Source of the DNA: Acholoe squamosa
Lineage: Eukaryota > Annelida > Polychaeta > Phyllodocida > Polynoidae
Reading direction: 5' to 3'
DNA: 64,000 nucleotides
Assembly (NCBI GenBank): GCA_949317995.1
Contig: OX439047.1
Location: 37,114,950-37,178,949, forward strand
Part shown: positions 1 to 8,499 of the stretch, in pieces
Layout of the letters: each line of letters opens with the position of its first letter
Numbering within the stretch: the first letter of the stretch is position 1
Made by a program: the position numbers and the translations under genes
The notes under the pieces: generated by a model
Database searches by the model: none
The model's input: only the letters and a program-made list of their open reading frames with translations
What the model was told of the DNA's origin: nothing

Positions 1-249
1 GTGTGACATGGTAGTTAATCATGCCTTGACTGTCAACCCTACTTCAACGTTCGTCCCTTAGTACCACCCCCAGCCACTCATTTCCCTCTCACCGCCGCCC
101 ACACAGTGCCCCACAGCTTCCCAATAGCATCTACAACCCATCAGAATTCACTGCCTTTGAAGGTGCTACGCCATCCCCACGTCAGTCTCATGACATTCAC
201 ACGTCACTAACAGATAAGTGTTATGCCATGCCTACACTTAAACTCACAA
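1..249. other. Flanking host sequence, no gene seen
   Basis: Non-coding sequence with no recognisable gene or repeat. It is the left flank of the (TA)n tract that hosts the Ty3/gypsy element. Confidence 0.5.
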
Positions 250-252
250 CCC

Positions 253-310
<58 letters not shown>
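250..310. repeat. (TA)n microsatellite
   Basis: Almost pure TA dinucleotide tract that directly abuts the 5' LTR. The same kind of tract resumes after the 3' LTR at 10421, so the retrotransposon inserted inside a TA microsatellite. A target-site duplication cannot be resolved because both flanks are TA repeats. Confidence 0.9.
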
Positions 311-313
<3 letters not shown>

Positions 314-663
314 GGCGGAGACGGAGGGGCCGTTGGCGGAGCCGAAACCATCCTGGTGTGGGGGCGGCGAGGCCAGCGGTCCTGAAGTAACGCGGTTACG
401 TCGGCAATAGTGGTTGGCGGAGGAGATCCTCCAACGCTGGCCTGCCGTAAAGCAGGCCGGGGTCGGAGTTGTTACTCCGATCAGGCAGTTCTGAGTTGCA
501 GACAAAGAGGAGCAGAACTCTAAAAGGCTTACCTCCGGATTAATATATATACGATACAAGACTTAGATGGTGTGGCGAAGACTGCCAGGAAATAAAAGAC
601 ACTGAAGTCAAGCTGTCGGAGTTGTGTAATTCTTTATTAACCATAGAGTCGGAAAACGCTACA
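311..663 (+). repeat. 5' LTR of Ty3/gypsy element (TATA-less deletion variant)
   Basis: 353 bp, starting TGTGGCGGAG and ending ACGCTACA. Compared with the 3' LTR it lacks 26 bp after position 468, the stretch that carries TATAAATA in the other copies. A poly(A) signal AATAAA lies at 591-596. A U3 hairpin (429-468) is present but one stem position is altered (CTCCAAC instead of CTCCGAC). Confidence 0.93.
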
Positions 664-664
664 T

Positions 665-682
665 TGGTGACAGCGGTGTTTG
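665..682 (+). promoter_or_regulatory. Primer binding site (PBS)
   Basis: One base after the 5' LTR the sequence continues TGGTGACAGCGGTGTTTG. The leading TGG is the complement of a tRNA CCA end, as expected for minus-strand priming. I could not assign the tRNA. Confidence 0.6.
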
Positions 683-703
683 AAGACCCACGAGAGAAAG
701 AAG

Positions 704-2059
704 ATGGCGGAGGCTTCAGAAACGATAAACTTACCTGTGGAGAAGAGGGATACGGAGGAGATTAAGCGGGAAAAAGGGGTTTTACTGGAAGTGGTGGACG
801 AGGAAGTGACGCTACGGCAGAGAGGGGTGGTGAGGCCGGAAGAGATGAATCCGGAGAGACAAGCAGAACCCGCCGATAGGGCATCCCGGGATGAGGTGCC
901 GGACACGGGATATGAGGAACCACGCGTTAAAGAAAGGGAGCCCTACCTGTGGCCATGGGAAAGGGAGGAGAAACCGGCGGCCTGGAGGCTGAGACACCCT
1001 AAAGGAAAAATGGGTGATGCAAATGCCTGGCTGGGGTTCGACCCGGGAAGGGACGATGGCGGGAAGGTGCTTCGGTGGCCGGAGGAGCAGGCGGAGATGA
1101 ATAACCCAAGGAAGGGGAGCAAGCGGGCACGGGCCGAGGTTCGCCCCGAAGCCAGGAGATGTGCGGAGGAGGCGGATAAGGACGAAGTAGGGGAAGGTGG
1201 AGATCTCCGGCAGGGTAGAGGAGTTATGGGTCGTCCGAAGGGCGGCTGGAGAGGAGGTGCTGATGGGGAGAAGGAGGCAAAGGGTAAGCCAGTGGTGAAA
1301 CCCGCTAAATATGATGGCACCACAGACCTATCTGACTACCTCAACCACTTCGACCTGTGCGTCAAGGTAAATGGATGGAAGCCGGAGGAGGCGGGTATGT
1401 TCCTAGGCCTGAGTCTGTCGGGGGCAGCCCGGAGATTGTTGACGGGAAGGAAACCAGCCACGCCGGAGGGGTATGAGGAGTTAAGAAGGGCACTCGTGGA
1501 AAGGTTTGAGCCTACTAATCAGGAAGAGATCTACAAAGCCTTCCTCCGCACTAGGGTCAGGCGAAAGGGAGAGGGACTGCAAGAGTTACAAGAAGAACTA
1601 AAAAAGTACACTAAGTTAGCATATCCGGAGGCGGACGCCCGGACGACAGACACCTTAGCTCTCGACAGATTCCTATTGTGCCTCGACAATCCACTCAGGC
1701 AGTGGGTGTATCAGTCAACACCGAAAGATTTACAATCCGCAGTAATGACGGCGGTGGGAGCGGAGGCGTACCTAAAAGTGGAGCAGGAGAATATCCACAA
1801 AGTGCGGGCGGCGGATGCGTCAGTAAATGAACACCTCAAGTCCAACAAGGAGGAAATGAGCAAAATGGCGGAGTTGATGGAGCGGTTAGTTCAAAGGTTG
1901 GATGATCCGGCGGTGTTGGGGAGGAAGAAAAAACCAAGCAATGGTGCTTGCTTCGGATGCGGACAGGAAGGCCATTTCAAGCGAGAATGCCCAAATATCA
2001 ATGCCAAGGAGGCATCCAAGCCAGTGAGCGAACAGGCTACTCCGGCGGCGGGAAACTAG
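704..2059 (+). CDS. gag: Gag polyprotein of Ty3/gypsy element
   Basis: 451-residue Gag, the structural protein of the virus-like particle, which binds and packages element RNA. The frame is open from a TTG at 680, but the first ATG is at 704, inside AAGATGGCGG with a strong Kozak context, so I take 704 as the start. The first ~190 residues are very charged and probably disordered. The middle (about residues 200-370, starting KYDGTTDLSDYLNHF) is a retrotransposon gag/capsid-type domain. The C-terminus has one CCHC zinc knuckle (CFGCGQEGHFKREC, about residues 416-429) for nucleic-acid binding. The ORF ends at TAG 2057-2059, immediately after the slippery heptamer GGGAAAC. It overlaps the pol frame, which is -1 relative to gag. 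No internal break is seen, so Gag is probably functional. Confidence 0.9.
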   Translation: MAEASETINLPVEKRDTEEIKREKGVLLEVVDEEVTLRQRGVVRPEEMNPERQAEPADRASRDEVPDTGYEEPRVKEREPYLWPWEREEKPAAWRLRHPKGKMGDANAWLGFDPGRDDGGKVLRWPEEQAEMNNPRKGSKRARAEVRPEARRCAEEADKDEVGEGGDLRQGRGVMGRPKGGWRGGADGEKEAKGKPVVKPAKYDGTTDLSDYLNHFDLCVKVNGWKPEEAGMFLGLSLSGAARRLLTGRKPATPEGYEELRRALVERFEPTNQEEIYKAFLRTRVRRKGEGLQELQEELKKYTKLAYPEADARTTDTLALDRFLLCLDNPLRQWVYQSTPKDLQSAVMTAVGAEAYLKVEQENIHKVRAADASVNEHLKSNKEEMSKMAELMERLVQRLDDPAVLGRKKKPSNGACFGCGQEGHFKRECPNINAKEASKPVSEQATPAAGN

Positions 2060-5000
2060 AATCGACCTATACTAAAGGCCAAGTACAGGTCGAGGGAAGT
2101 GGGCCTATCAATGTGATACAGGGCCGCCGAGAGAGGGGCGGAGGAGGATTGATAGTAGAGGGCCGGCTGGCAGGGGCCCCCATCCAATTGCTGGTGGACA
2201 CTGGTGCGTCGCTTAATCTGGTCTCCGAAGGATGGTGGAGCAGGTGGGGCGGACGGGAACGCCTGGGAGAAACGGCGGAGAAGATCTACTCCGTCGATGG
2301 GCGGCCTATGGACATAAAAGGGGAAGTGCACACAGAGCTGGAAATCAGGAGGCGTACTATCAATGTGCGTTTCGTAGTCAGCGACACCGGGACGGAGGGA
2401 ATCCTGGGGGCGGAGTTCCTCCGCACCAACAAACTAATGGTCGACGTGGCAAAAGGGCGCCTAGTGTGGACAGAGGAGGATTCTGTATGTCGAATCGTCA
2501 GCACCCGGGCGGCGGTGCTGGGATCCGGACAGGAGGTCATGCTAGAGGGAACTCTAGCCGGACCCTGGCAACAGGGGGACGACGGGGTGATTGAAGGGAT
2601 GGCCGGACACAAGGGTGAACCGAGCTTCCTGGTGGGGCGGGGGCTGGTATGCCCCGAGGGGAGGGTCACTTGGGTCAGGGTGCTCAATCCCGGTCCTGAG
2701 CCAGTGGTGATATATAAAGACATGACTCTAGGAGCCATTCAACGAGTGGAGTGCAGAGGCGGAGGCGAGACAACGGCCGGAGAGGGATGGTGCCGGATGG
2801 TGGAGAGAGGTGAGCCGGAGGAACTAAAGCGCTTGGTAGACGGGCTAGTGAGCGGGACGGAGGCTCACCGTAGAAAGGAGCTTGCACGGCTTAAAAGGAA
2901 ACACCTGGGGGCATTTCAGAGGCATAAGGGCGACAAAGGGCACACTCAATTGGCCAAGCATAGGATTGATACGGGGGTACATCCACCTATCAAACAACCG
3001 CCGAGGCGATTGGCACCCCATAGACGAGAGGCTGTAGAAGAGGAGGTGGAGAAGATGTTGGAAGCCGGAGTGATTGAGCCATCCACTAGCCCGTGGGCTT
3101 CTCCGGTGGTCCTAGTAAGAAAAAAAGATGGTACCACTCGCTTCTGTGTGGACTACCGGAGGCTCAACGCCGCCACCGTGAAGGATGCTTATCCCCTGCC
3201 TAGAGTGGAAGATTGTCTCGATACCATGGCGGGGGCCGCTTGGTTTTCGTCAGTGGATCTGGCCAGCGGCTACTGGCAGTTGGATATAGAGGAGGGGGAT
3301 AAAGAGAAGACAGCATTCACGACACACCGGGGGCTGTTCCAATTCCGGAGAATGCCCTTCGGTTTGTGCAATGCGCCAGGCACATTCGAGAGGGTGATGG
3401 AAGTGGCCATGAGGGGACTACAGTGGAAAACTTGTTTGGTCTATCTAGACGACATAGTCGTATTCTCCGCCACCTTCGAGGAACATATGGAGCGCCTGGG
3501 GGAGGTACTTCAAAGGCTGGAGGATGCTGGGCTTAAAATCAAGCCCTCCAAATGCCAGTTGGCTCGCCGCAGAGTGTTATTCCTGGGCCACCAAGTGAGT
3601 GAGGCGGGAGTAGGGACAGATCCGGAAAAGATAGAGGCGGTGCAGTCGTGGCCCACTCCGACCACGGTGACGGAGGTCCGGAGTTTTCTGGGGCTAGCCG
3701 GCTACTACAGGACCTTCATTCCCGAGTTCTCTACGAGGGCTAAACCACTGAGTGCGTTGGCCGAGAAAGGGAGGACGTTCCGGTGGTCGGAGGAATGCGA
3801 GGCATCATTCCAAGACCTAAAAAGGAGATTAACCGAGGCCCCTATCCTAGCTTTCCCCCAGGCGGAGGGACAGCTTACCTTAGACACCGACGCCAGTGAC
3901 ACAGGCCTCGGAGTGGTACTGTCCCAGGAACAGACGGGGGTAGAGAGGGTCCTAGCCTATGGCAGCCGCACTCTCAGCAGGCCGGAGCGTAACTATTGCG
4001 TTACAAGGAGGGAGCTGCTGGCTATAGTCTTTGGCCTCAGGAAATTCAAGCATTACCTAATAGGGAGGAGGGTGGTAGTCCGAACAGATCATGCCTCCCT
4101 GCGGTGGCTGTTGGAGTTCAAGGAGCCGGAGGGCCAGCTGGCTCGATGGCTGCAGATCATAAGTACTTACGACATAGTAGTGCAGCATAGGCCGGGGAAA
4201 TTACATGGGAATGCGGATGGGCTGTCCAGGAAGCCCTGCAAGCAATGTGGACGAGAGGGCGAGGAGGAGCTGCTGCATTGCCGGGTTTTCACAAGGTCTC
4301 AATGCCAGGAGATGGTTCGGGGGGCGCCTCTGGCGGCGGAGGACTCCACTCCGCCGGCAGGGAGAGGGTGGGGCACACTCCAAGCGGAGGACACCGTGCT
4401 GACTCGGGTCAGAGCATGGGTGAACGGGGAGGCGACCACCACAGAGGAGGAAAGACGGACCTGGGGCTATGAGCTGAGGGCCTGGCATGCCCAATTGGGG
4501 CGCACGAGTATAGAAAAAGGGATACTGGGCCGGTGGTGGGAAGGCGCGGCGGGGGAACGATGCTTCCAAATTGCTGTACCCGCCCGGAGCAGGAATGATG
4601 TGCTCAGGGAGGTCCACGGAGAACCCTTGGCGGGGCATCTGGGCCGAAACAAAACCATCCGGCGCCTCCAGACAGGTTACTACTGGCCTGACTTCAGGAG
4701 GGATGTGACCCTGTGGTGCGCCAGCTGTGAACCCTGTGTCTGGAGGAAGGCGGCTCCACCTCCGCACCGGGCACCAATGGGACATGTGGGTGCTGGACTA
4801 CCCCTACAGAGGATAGCTCTAGACGTGATGGGTCCATTGCCCTTGTCCTCCGCCGGGAACCAATATATTTTGGTGGCGGCGGACTACTTCACTAAATGGA
4901 CGGAAGCGTACGCTTTACCCAACCAGGAGGCACCCACGGTGGCCAGGGCTGTGGTGGAGGAGTTCATCTGTAGATTTGGAGCCCCGGCGGAGGTGCACAC

Positions 5001-6123
5001 AGATCAGGGCAAGAACTTCCAGTCGGGACTATTCAGGGAAATGGTGGCCTTACTGGAAGTCAGGCAGACCAGAACCTGTTCCTTTAGGCCCCAAAGCGAT
5101 GGGATGGTGGAGCGGGCCAACAGAACGATTGAAATGCTGCTGGCGACGGTGGTGGCGGAGGACCAACGGGACTGGGACCGGCGGCTGCCATTTGTAATGG
5201 CGGCGTATCGCTCCTCCGCACACGCCTCCACGGGTTTGTCCCCCAATCTTCTGATGTTGGGGCGGGAAACGGTCATTCCCCTGGATTTGGTTTACCCACT
5301 GGAGCCCAATGTAGGGGGAGGAGTCGGTTACGTGGCCGAATTACAAACCACCATGGCAAAAGCATACTCCATCGCTAGGGAGGCCCTCGGAAGGTCCCTC
5401 TGCAGGCAACAGAGGAACTATGATGCAAGAGCCTCGGCAGGCGAATTCCCTGTCGGGGGCAGGGTCTTCTACTACCACCCTCTCCGGAAGAGGGGCCTGA
5501 CACCTAAACTCCAGAGCTATTGGACAGGCCCATGGGAGATAGTGGGGCGCTTAGGGGAGGCGGTGTATAAAATTAAAAAGGGCAAAACTACCAGGGTAGT
5601 CCATTACGACGCCCTAAAACTGGCCCCGGCGCTGGCCACGGCGGAGGATGTTCCCATGGAGGATGAAACAAGGGAGGCCGAGCCCCTATCTTCTGACAAT
5701 TCAGACGAGGAGGAAGAAGGATCCGGAGGGGGCACCATCCGGCTGGTTCAGGTGACCCCGGAGACTGGAGCTGACCTGGAGGCGAAACTGCTGACCTGCA
5801 AAGAGAAAAAGAGACATCAAATAACTGAAACCAGTAAGGGAGGGGCAGCGGATAAAGGAAATCGTAAAGAAGGTCTGCGGAGGAGTGCACCGAAGCCTGC
5901 CGGAACCAGCGTAGCCCGGGCCGTCAGACTGGCGCCTCAACTGGATACTTACCTTGGGGCGGAGTGGCGGAGCCGCAAAAGCAGGATGAGTCAAGAAGGC
6001 CTCGACTGGTGCGATGTATGGCTGGAAAATGAAAGAAGGTTGAAGAAAGAAGCCGAAATGTCACATTGGAAGGGGGTAGAACCAGAGGAGGACCCTCCCT
6101 ACGAGGAATGGTCCCTCCCCTAG
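1948..6123 (+). CDS. pol: Pol polyprotein of Ty3/gypsy element (PR-RT-RH-IN)
   Basis: The pol frame is open across the gag end. It should be translated as Gag-Pol by -1 slippage at 2050-2056, so the product begins in effect at about 2057. Domains in order: aspartic protease with DTGAS (GAC codon at 2197); RT with FCVDYRRLN, a VDLASGYWQL motif and YLDD (near 3440); RNase H with TLDTDASD, a RRELLAIVFGL helix, VRTDHASLRW and HGNADGLSR; integrase with an HHCC zinc module (HLGRNK to CASCEPC, about 4635-4740), DDE residues near 4818 (LDVMGP), 4998 (HTDQG) and 5107 (VERANR); and a GPY/F-like module (YWTGPWEIVG, about 5520). No chromodomain is visible. The last ~170 residues are an acidic/basic tail without a known fold. 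The stop TAG at 6121-6123 directly abuts the next ATG in the same frame. Confidence 0.92.
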   Translation: MLRMRTGRPFQARMPKYQCQGGIQASERTGYSGGGKLESTYTKGQVQVEGSGPINVIQGRRERGGGGLIVEGRLAGAPIQLLVDTGASLNLVSEGWWSRWGGRERLGETAEKIYSVDGRPMDIKGEVHTELEIRRRTINVRFVVSDTGTEGILGAEFLRTNKLMVDVAKGRLVWTEEDSVCRIVSTRAAVLGSGQEVMLEGTLAGPWQQGDDGVIEGMAGHKGEPSFLVGRGLVCPEGRVTWVRVLNPGPEPVVIYKDMTLGAIQRVECRGGGETTAGEGWCRMVERGEPEELKRLVDGLVSGTEAHRRKELARLKRKHLGAFQRHKGDKGHTQLAKHRIDTGVHPPIKQPPRRLAPHRREAVEEEVEKMLEAGVIEPSTSPWASPVVLVRKKDGTTRFCVDYRRLNAATVKDAYPLPRVEDCLDTMAGAAWFSSVDLASGYWQLDIEEGDKEKTAFTTHRGLFQFRRMPFGLCNAPGTFERVMEVAMRGLQWKTCLVYLDDIVVFSATFEEHMERLGEVLQRLEDAGLKIKPSKCQLARRRVLFLGHQVSEAGVGTDPEKIEAVQSWPTPTTVTEVRSFLGLAGYYRTFIPEFSTRAKPLSALAEKGRTFRWSEECEASFQDLKRRLTEAPILAFPQAEGQLTLDTDASDTGLGVVLSQEQTGVERVLAYGSRTLSRPERNYCVTRRELLAIVFGLRKFKHYLIGRRVVVRTDHASLRWLLEFKEPEGQLARWLQIISTYDIVVQHRPGKLHGNADGLSRKPCKQCGREGEEELLHCRVFTRSQCQEMVRGAPLAAEDSTPPAGRGWGTLQAEDTVLTRVRAWVNGEATTTEEERRTWGYELRAWHAQLGRTSIEKGILGRWWEGAAGERCFQIAVPARSRNDVLREVHGEPLAGHLGRNKTIRRLQTGYYWPDFRRDVTLWCASCEPCVWRKAAPPPHRAPMGHVGAGLPLQRIALDVMGPLPLSSAGNQYILVAADYFTKWTEAYALPNQEAPTVARAVVEEFICRFGAPAEVHTDQGKNFQSGLFREMVALLEVRQTRTCSFRPQSDGMVERANRTIEMLLATVVAEDQRDWDRRLPFVMAAYRSSAHASTGLSPNLLMLGRETVIPLDLVYPLEPNVGGGVGYVAELQTTMAKAYSIAREALGRSLCRQQRNYDARASAGEFPVGGRVFYYHPLRKRGLTPKLQSYWTGPWEIVGRLGEAVYKIKKGKTTRVVHYDALKLAPALATAEDVPMEDETREAEPLSSDNSDEEEEGSGGGTIRLVQVTPETGADLEAKLLTCKEKKRHQITETSKGGAADKGNRKEGLRRSAPKPAGTSVARAVRLAPQLDTYLGAEWRSRKSRMSQEGLDWCDVWLENERRLKKEAEMSHWKGVEPEEDPPYEEWSLP
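2050..2106 (+). promoter_or_regulatory. Programmed -1 frameshift signal at the gag-pol junction
   Basis: GGGAAAC (2050-2056) lies in the correct X_XXY_YYZ phase directly before the gag stop TAG (2057-2059). After a 5-nt spacer, TCGACCT (2062-2068) can pair with AGGTCGA (2087-2093). The loop segment AGGCC (2076-2080) can pair with GGCCT (2102-2106), giving an H-type pseudoknot. GGGAAAC is an established retroviral slippery heptamer. Phase, spacing and structure all fit a classic -1 signal that sets the Gag:Gag-Pol ratio. The fold was found by eye, not by energy calculation. Confidence 0.8.
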
Positions 6124-7701
6124 ATGGGCGAGTCGGATGAAGAGGGGGTGAGTGATGAGAGTGAGTTGGCCCGCAGAAGGCGGAACCATGGCCAAAACGA
6201 GGAAATCAGGGCAGAAAGATTAAGGAGGGCGGCGGATCCAGGCCGGAGGAGAATCAGGGAGAAGCATAGGGAAAGATGGTTTATTTACGAGATGATCAAG
6301 GAAGCCATCTACAACAACCATGAAAACGAAGAGAGGGAAGCCAGGAGGGTGGGACGCTGCAGAACAGCCATGACGCAGGGGAGGTCGGAAGGCCAGGCTC
6401 CAAATTCCTCGACGGCGGGCGGTGAGGCCGGCCGGCCGGCGGCCGGAGCGCCGCCTAGAGGGGTAGGGCCGGAGAGGCGGGAGTCGCTAAGCAGCCCTCA
6501 TAACAAGTTCTCCCCAATAAAAGGCGGGGGAAGGGCCGTTAACGGTCAGTCTACAATGCAGGCCGGAGATGACACGCGGTTGGTGGTTCTAAGAGGGACA
6601 GGGCCCGAGGGTGAATCGAGTCGAGGCAAAGATGCTGGTGGAGGGTCAAAGAAAGTGTCTTCTACAGTGTCCAGCCAATCCCGGGAGGGCTCCACACGCT
6701 CAAGACACAGGGAGAGTCGGCGGAGGAGGAGAGAGAGAGAAAGATCCTCCAGCCACTCCTCCTCTAGCCGCTCCACTAGTGGCCACAGAAGGGACGGAGT
6801 GTCTGCCCGGACGGAGGCAGCCAGACATGGGAGGAGGGACTCGGAGAGCCGTAGTCGGAGTGGGAGCTATCGGAGGCGGAGGTCCTCGGCTGACCGCGGA
6901 TCACGTTCCCACGGTTCACAGCAGGCACGTGAGAGCGGAGGCGCCACTGGCGACCACAGTGTGCGGAGTAAGGCTATGATGCAATCGGGGGTTTCCCACG
7001 GCGTGGTGACGGAGGGTGGCCTGACCCAGGGGACGGTGATTGGAGGAGTGGGGAAAGGGGGCGTGACCACCGGGGGGAATATAAGGGAGCGCTATCCGCC
7101 TCACCCTTCAATTCCTGTTAGCCTATGGACAACGCCGCAACTAGTAATGCCTGTCTTCAAAAACAGAGACCAGAAGCCGGTCCCCACGGAGTGGGTGGAC
7201 GGGGTGGAGCTGCCGAAGTATCGGTGCGAGATCTGCCGGAAAAAGGGGGACTCCAAGCAGTGGTACTTCATGAGATCCGATGGGATGAACCGCAATCTCC
7301 GCACTCATGACGAGATGCAAGAGGGCTACCAGTGCCCTAAGTGTGAGTACATGGTAGCCAAGATCCGGGTGGATGATCTCCGGCGACACATCACGCGTAT
7401 TCACCCCGAGCTGAAGGACTGGCAGCCGCCGGAGGAGTGCAGGATGCTACCGGTGGGCCGGGCAACGGAGGCGGGAGGATCCTCGGCGGACAGTAGCCTC
7501 GTGGCCGCCCCAACTAGCCCGGAGGAAGCTGTCAAGTTCACCACCACAAAGGGGAAGAGGGGGAGTGCGGTGGCCAAGAAAAAGAAACCAGGGAAGGCCA
7601 CCTCCAAGGCCGTGGCCCCCCCGCCGCAGCAGGGCAACTCGGCGGGTGGAGGGGGTGCGGGGGACAGCCCCAGTGGATCTACCTTCAGCGGCATGGCATA
7701 G
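6124..7701 (+). CDS. Post-pol ORF: SR-rich protein with zinc-finger motif
   Basis: 525-residue ORF that starts with ATG directly after the pol stop (TAG ATG) in the pol frame. It may be made by termination-reinitiation, by stop readthrough or from a spliced RNA. Residues about 180-275 are rich in Arg-Ser dipeptides, like SR splicing-factor domains. Residues about 368-428 carry paired cysteines (CEIC) and then CPKC followed by H-x4-H, a C2H2-type finger (C-x2-C-x14-H-x4-H). The C-terminus is Lys/Pro/Gly-rich. There is no signal peptide or membrane segment, so it is not an envelope protein. The composition suggests a nuclear, RNA- or DNA-binding accessory protein, which is inference. It ends at TAG 7699-7701, after which the same frame stays open for another 795 nt. 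I do not recognise the family. Confidence 0.7.
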   Translation: MGESDEEGVSDESELARRRRNHGQNEEIRAERLRRAADPGRRRIREKHRERWFIYEMIKEAIYNNHENEEREARRVGRCRTAMTQGRSEGQAPNSSTAGGEAGRPAAGAPPRGVGPERRESLSSPHNKFSPIKGGGRAVNGQSTMQAGDDTRLVVLRGTGPEGESSRGKDAGGGSKKVSSTVSSQSREGSTRSRHRESRRRRRERERSSSHSSSSRSTSGHRRDGVSARTEAARHGRRDSESRSRSGSYRRRRSSADRGSRSHGSQQARESGGATGDHSVRSKAMMQSGVSHGVVTEGGLTQGTVIGGVGKGGVTTGGNIRERYPPHPSIPVSLWTTPQLVMPVFKNRDQKPVPTEWVDGVELPKYRCEICRKKGDSKQWYFMRSDGMNRNLRTHDEMQEGYQCPKCEYMVAKIRVDDLRRHITRIHPELKDWQPPEECRMLPVGRATEAGGSSADSSLVAAPTSPEEAVKFTTTKGKRGSAVAKKKKPGKATSKAVAPPPQQGNSAGGGGAGDSPSGSTFSGMA

Positions 7702-8499
7702 CCGGGAATAACGCTGGAGGAGGAGACGGAGGCTGCTGTCGCCTCCAAATACTTGGAGCAATTGCTGGGATTCCGCGTGGAGGGGACCAGCACACCCCAG
7801 AGCTGTCTCTCCGTCAGGTCCACCCGGAGTACGTCAGGGAAGGGGGTCAAGAGGGTCTTCGAGCCGGAGGGGGAGGAGGAATCGGCGGAAAAGAGGAAGA
7901 GACAATCCCCACGGGGTAAGGAGCGGCAGGCGGAGGAGGAAGCGGGACCCTCCACCCCGCCACTGACCACAGGGATACCCGACCTGACACCTCTATTGAG
8001 CGGGGGGGAGGTGGAAATAGACGAAGAAATGGCGGGGAAACTGAAGTTCGTCATAGGATTACTGGTAGAGAGATATGGACAGGCGGGGGAGACCCCCACC
8101 AAGACTCTGTTACGAATGCAACGGGAGGTGCCTCTAGGGGAGGTCAATGTGAGGGCCCTGGAGGCGGAGTACGAGGAAACCAAGAAGGACACTCCGACCT
8201 CCCGAACCTCCATCAAGTCGGCTGCCTACGAGGACATCTCCGCCACGAGTGGGGAGGACGGAGAGAGCTTGGGACTAGGGGGAAATGGGCTGGACTCTAG
8301 CCCCGAGAAGCAGCCTCCTTATGAACTAATCAACAAGCCCAAACCCACCCTCTCCGGTGCCAGTCCCGAGACGTTGCCCTCCTATGAGGATATGAGTAAA
8401 CCTTCCCCTGGCAAACCGAAACCCATCCTGAAGACAGTTACAATCGTGACGCCTGAGTTGCCGGAGAAGGGTGAGGTGGAGGGGGTGGGGGGGGGGTGA
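7702..8499 (+). CDS. Post-pol ORF, middle segment (no own ATG at start)
   Basis: Same frame as pol and the SR-rich ORF, separated from the latter only by TAG 7699-7701. It opens with CCG GGA ATA and has no ATG near its start (its first possible alternative start is a TTG at 7753). This suggests it is really a continuation of the preceding protein, reached by readthrough or cut off by a nonsense mutation. It encodes about 265 charged, Pro/Glu/Lys-rich residues with a short hydrophobic helix (KLKFVIGLLVERYG). The ORF runs into a run of ten G (8487-8496) and stops at TGA 8497-8499. No known domain is recognised. Confidence 0.5.
   Translation, partial: PGITLEEETEAAVASKYLEQLLGFRVEGTSTPQSCLSVRSTRSTSGKGVKRVFEPEGEEESAEKRKRQSPRGKERQAEEEAGPSTPPLTTGIPDLTPLLSGGEVEIDEEMAGKLKFVIGLLVERYGQAGETPTKTLLRMQREVPLGEVNVRALEAEYEETKKDTPTSRTSIKSAAYEDISATSGEDGESLGLGGNGLDSSPEKQPPYELINKPKPTLSGASPETLPSYEDMSKPSPGKPKPILKTVTIVTPELPEKGEVEGVGGG

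Noticed and set aside
6124-7701. Envelope gene (errantivirus-like third ORF)
   Set aside because: No signal peptide, no transmembrane segment and no furin-like site. The protein is SR-rich with a zinc finger.
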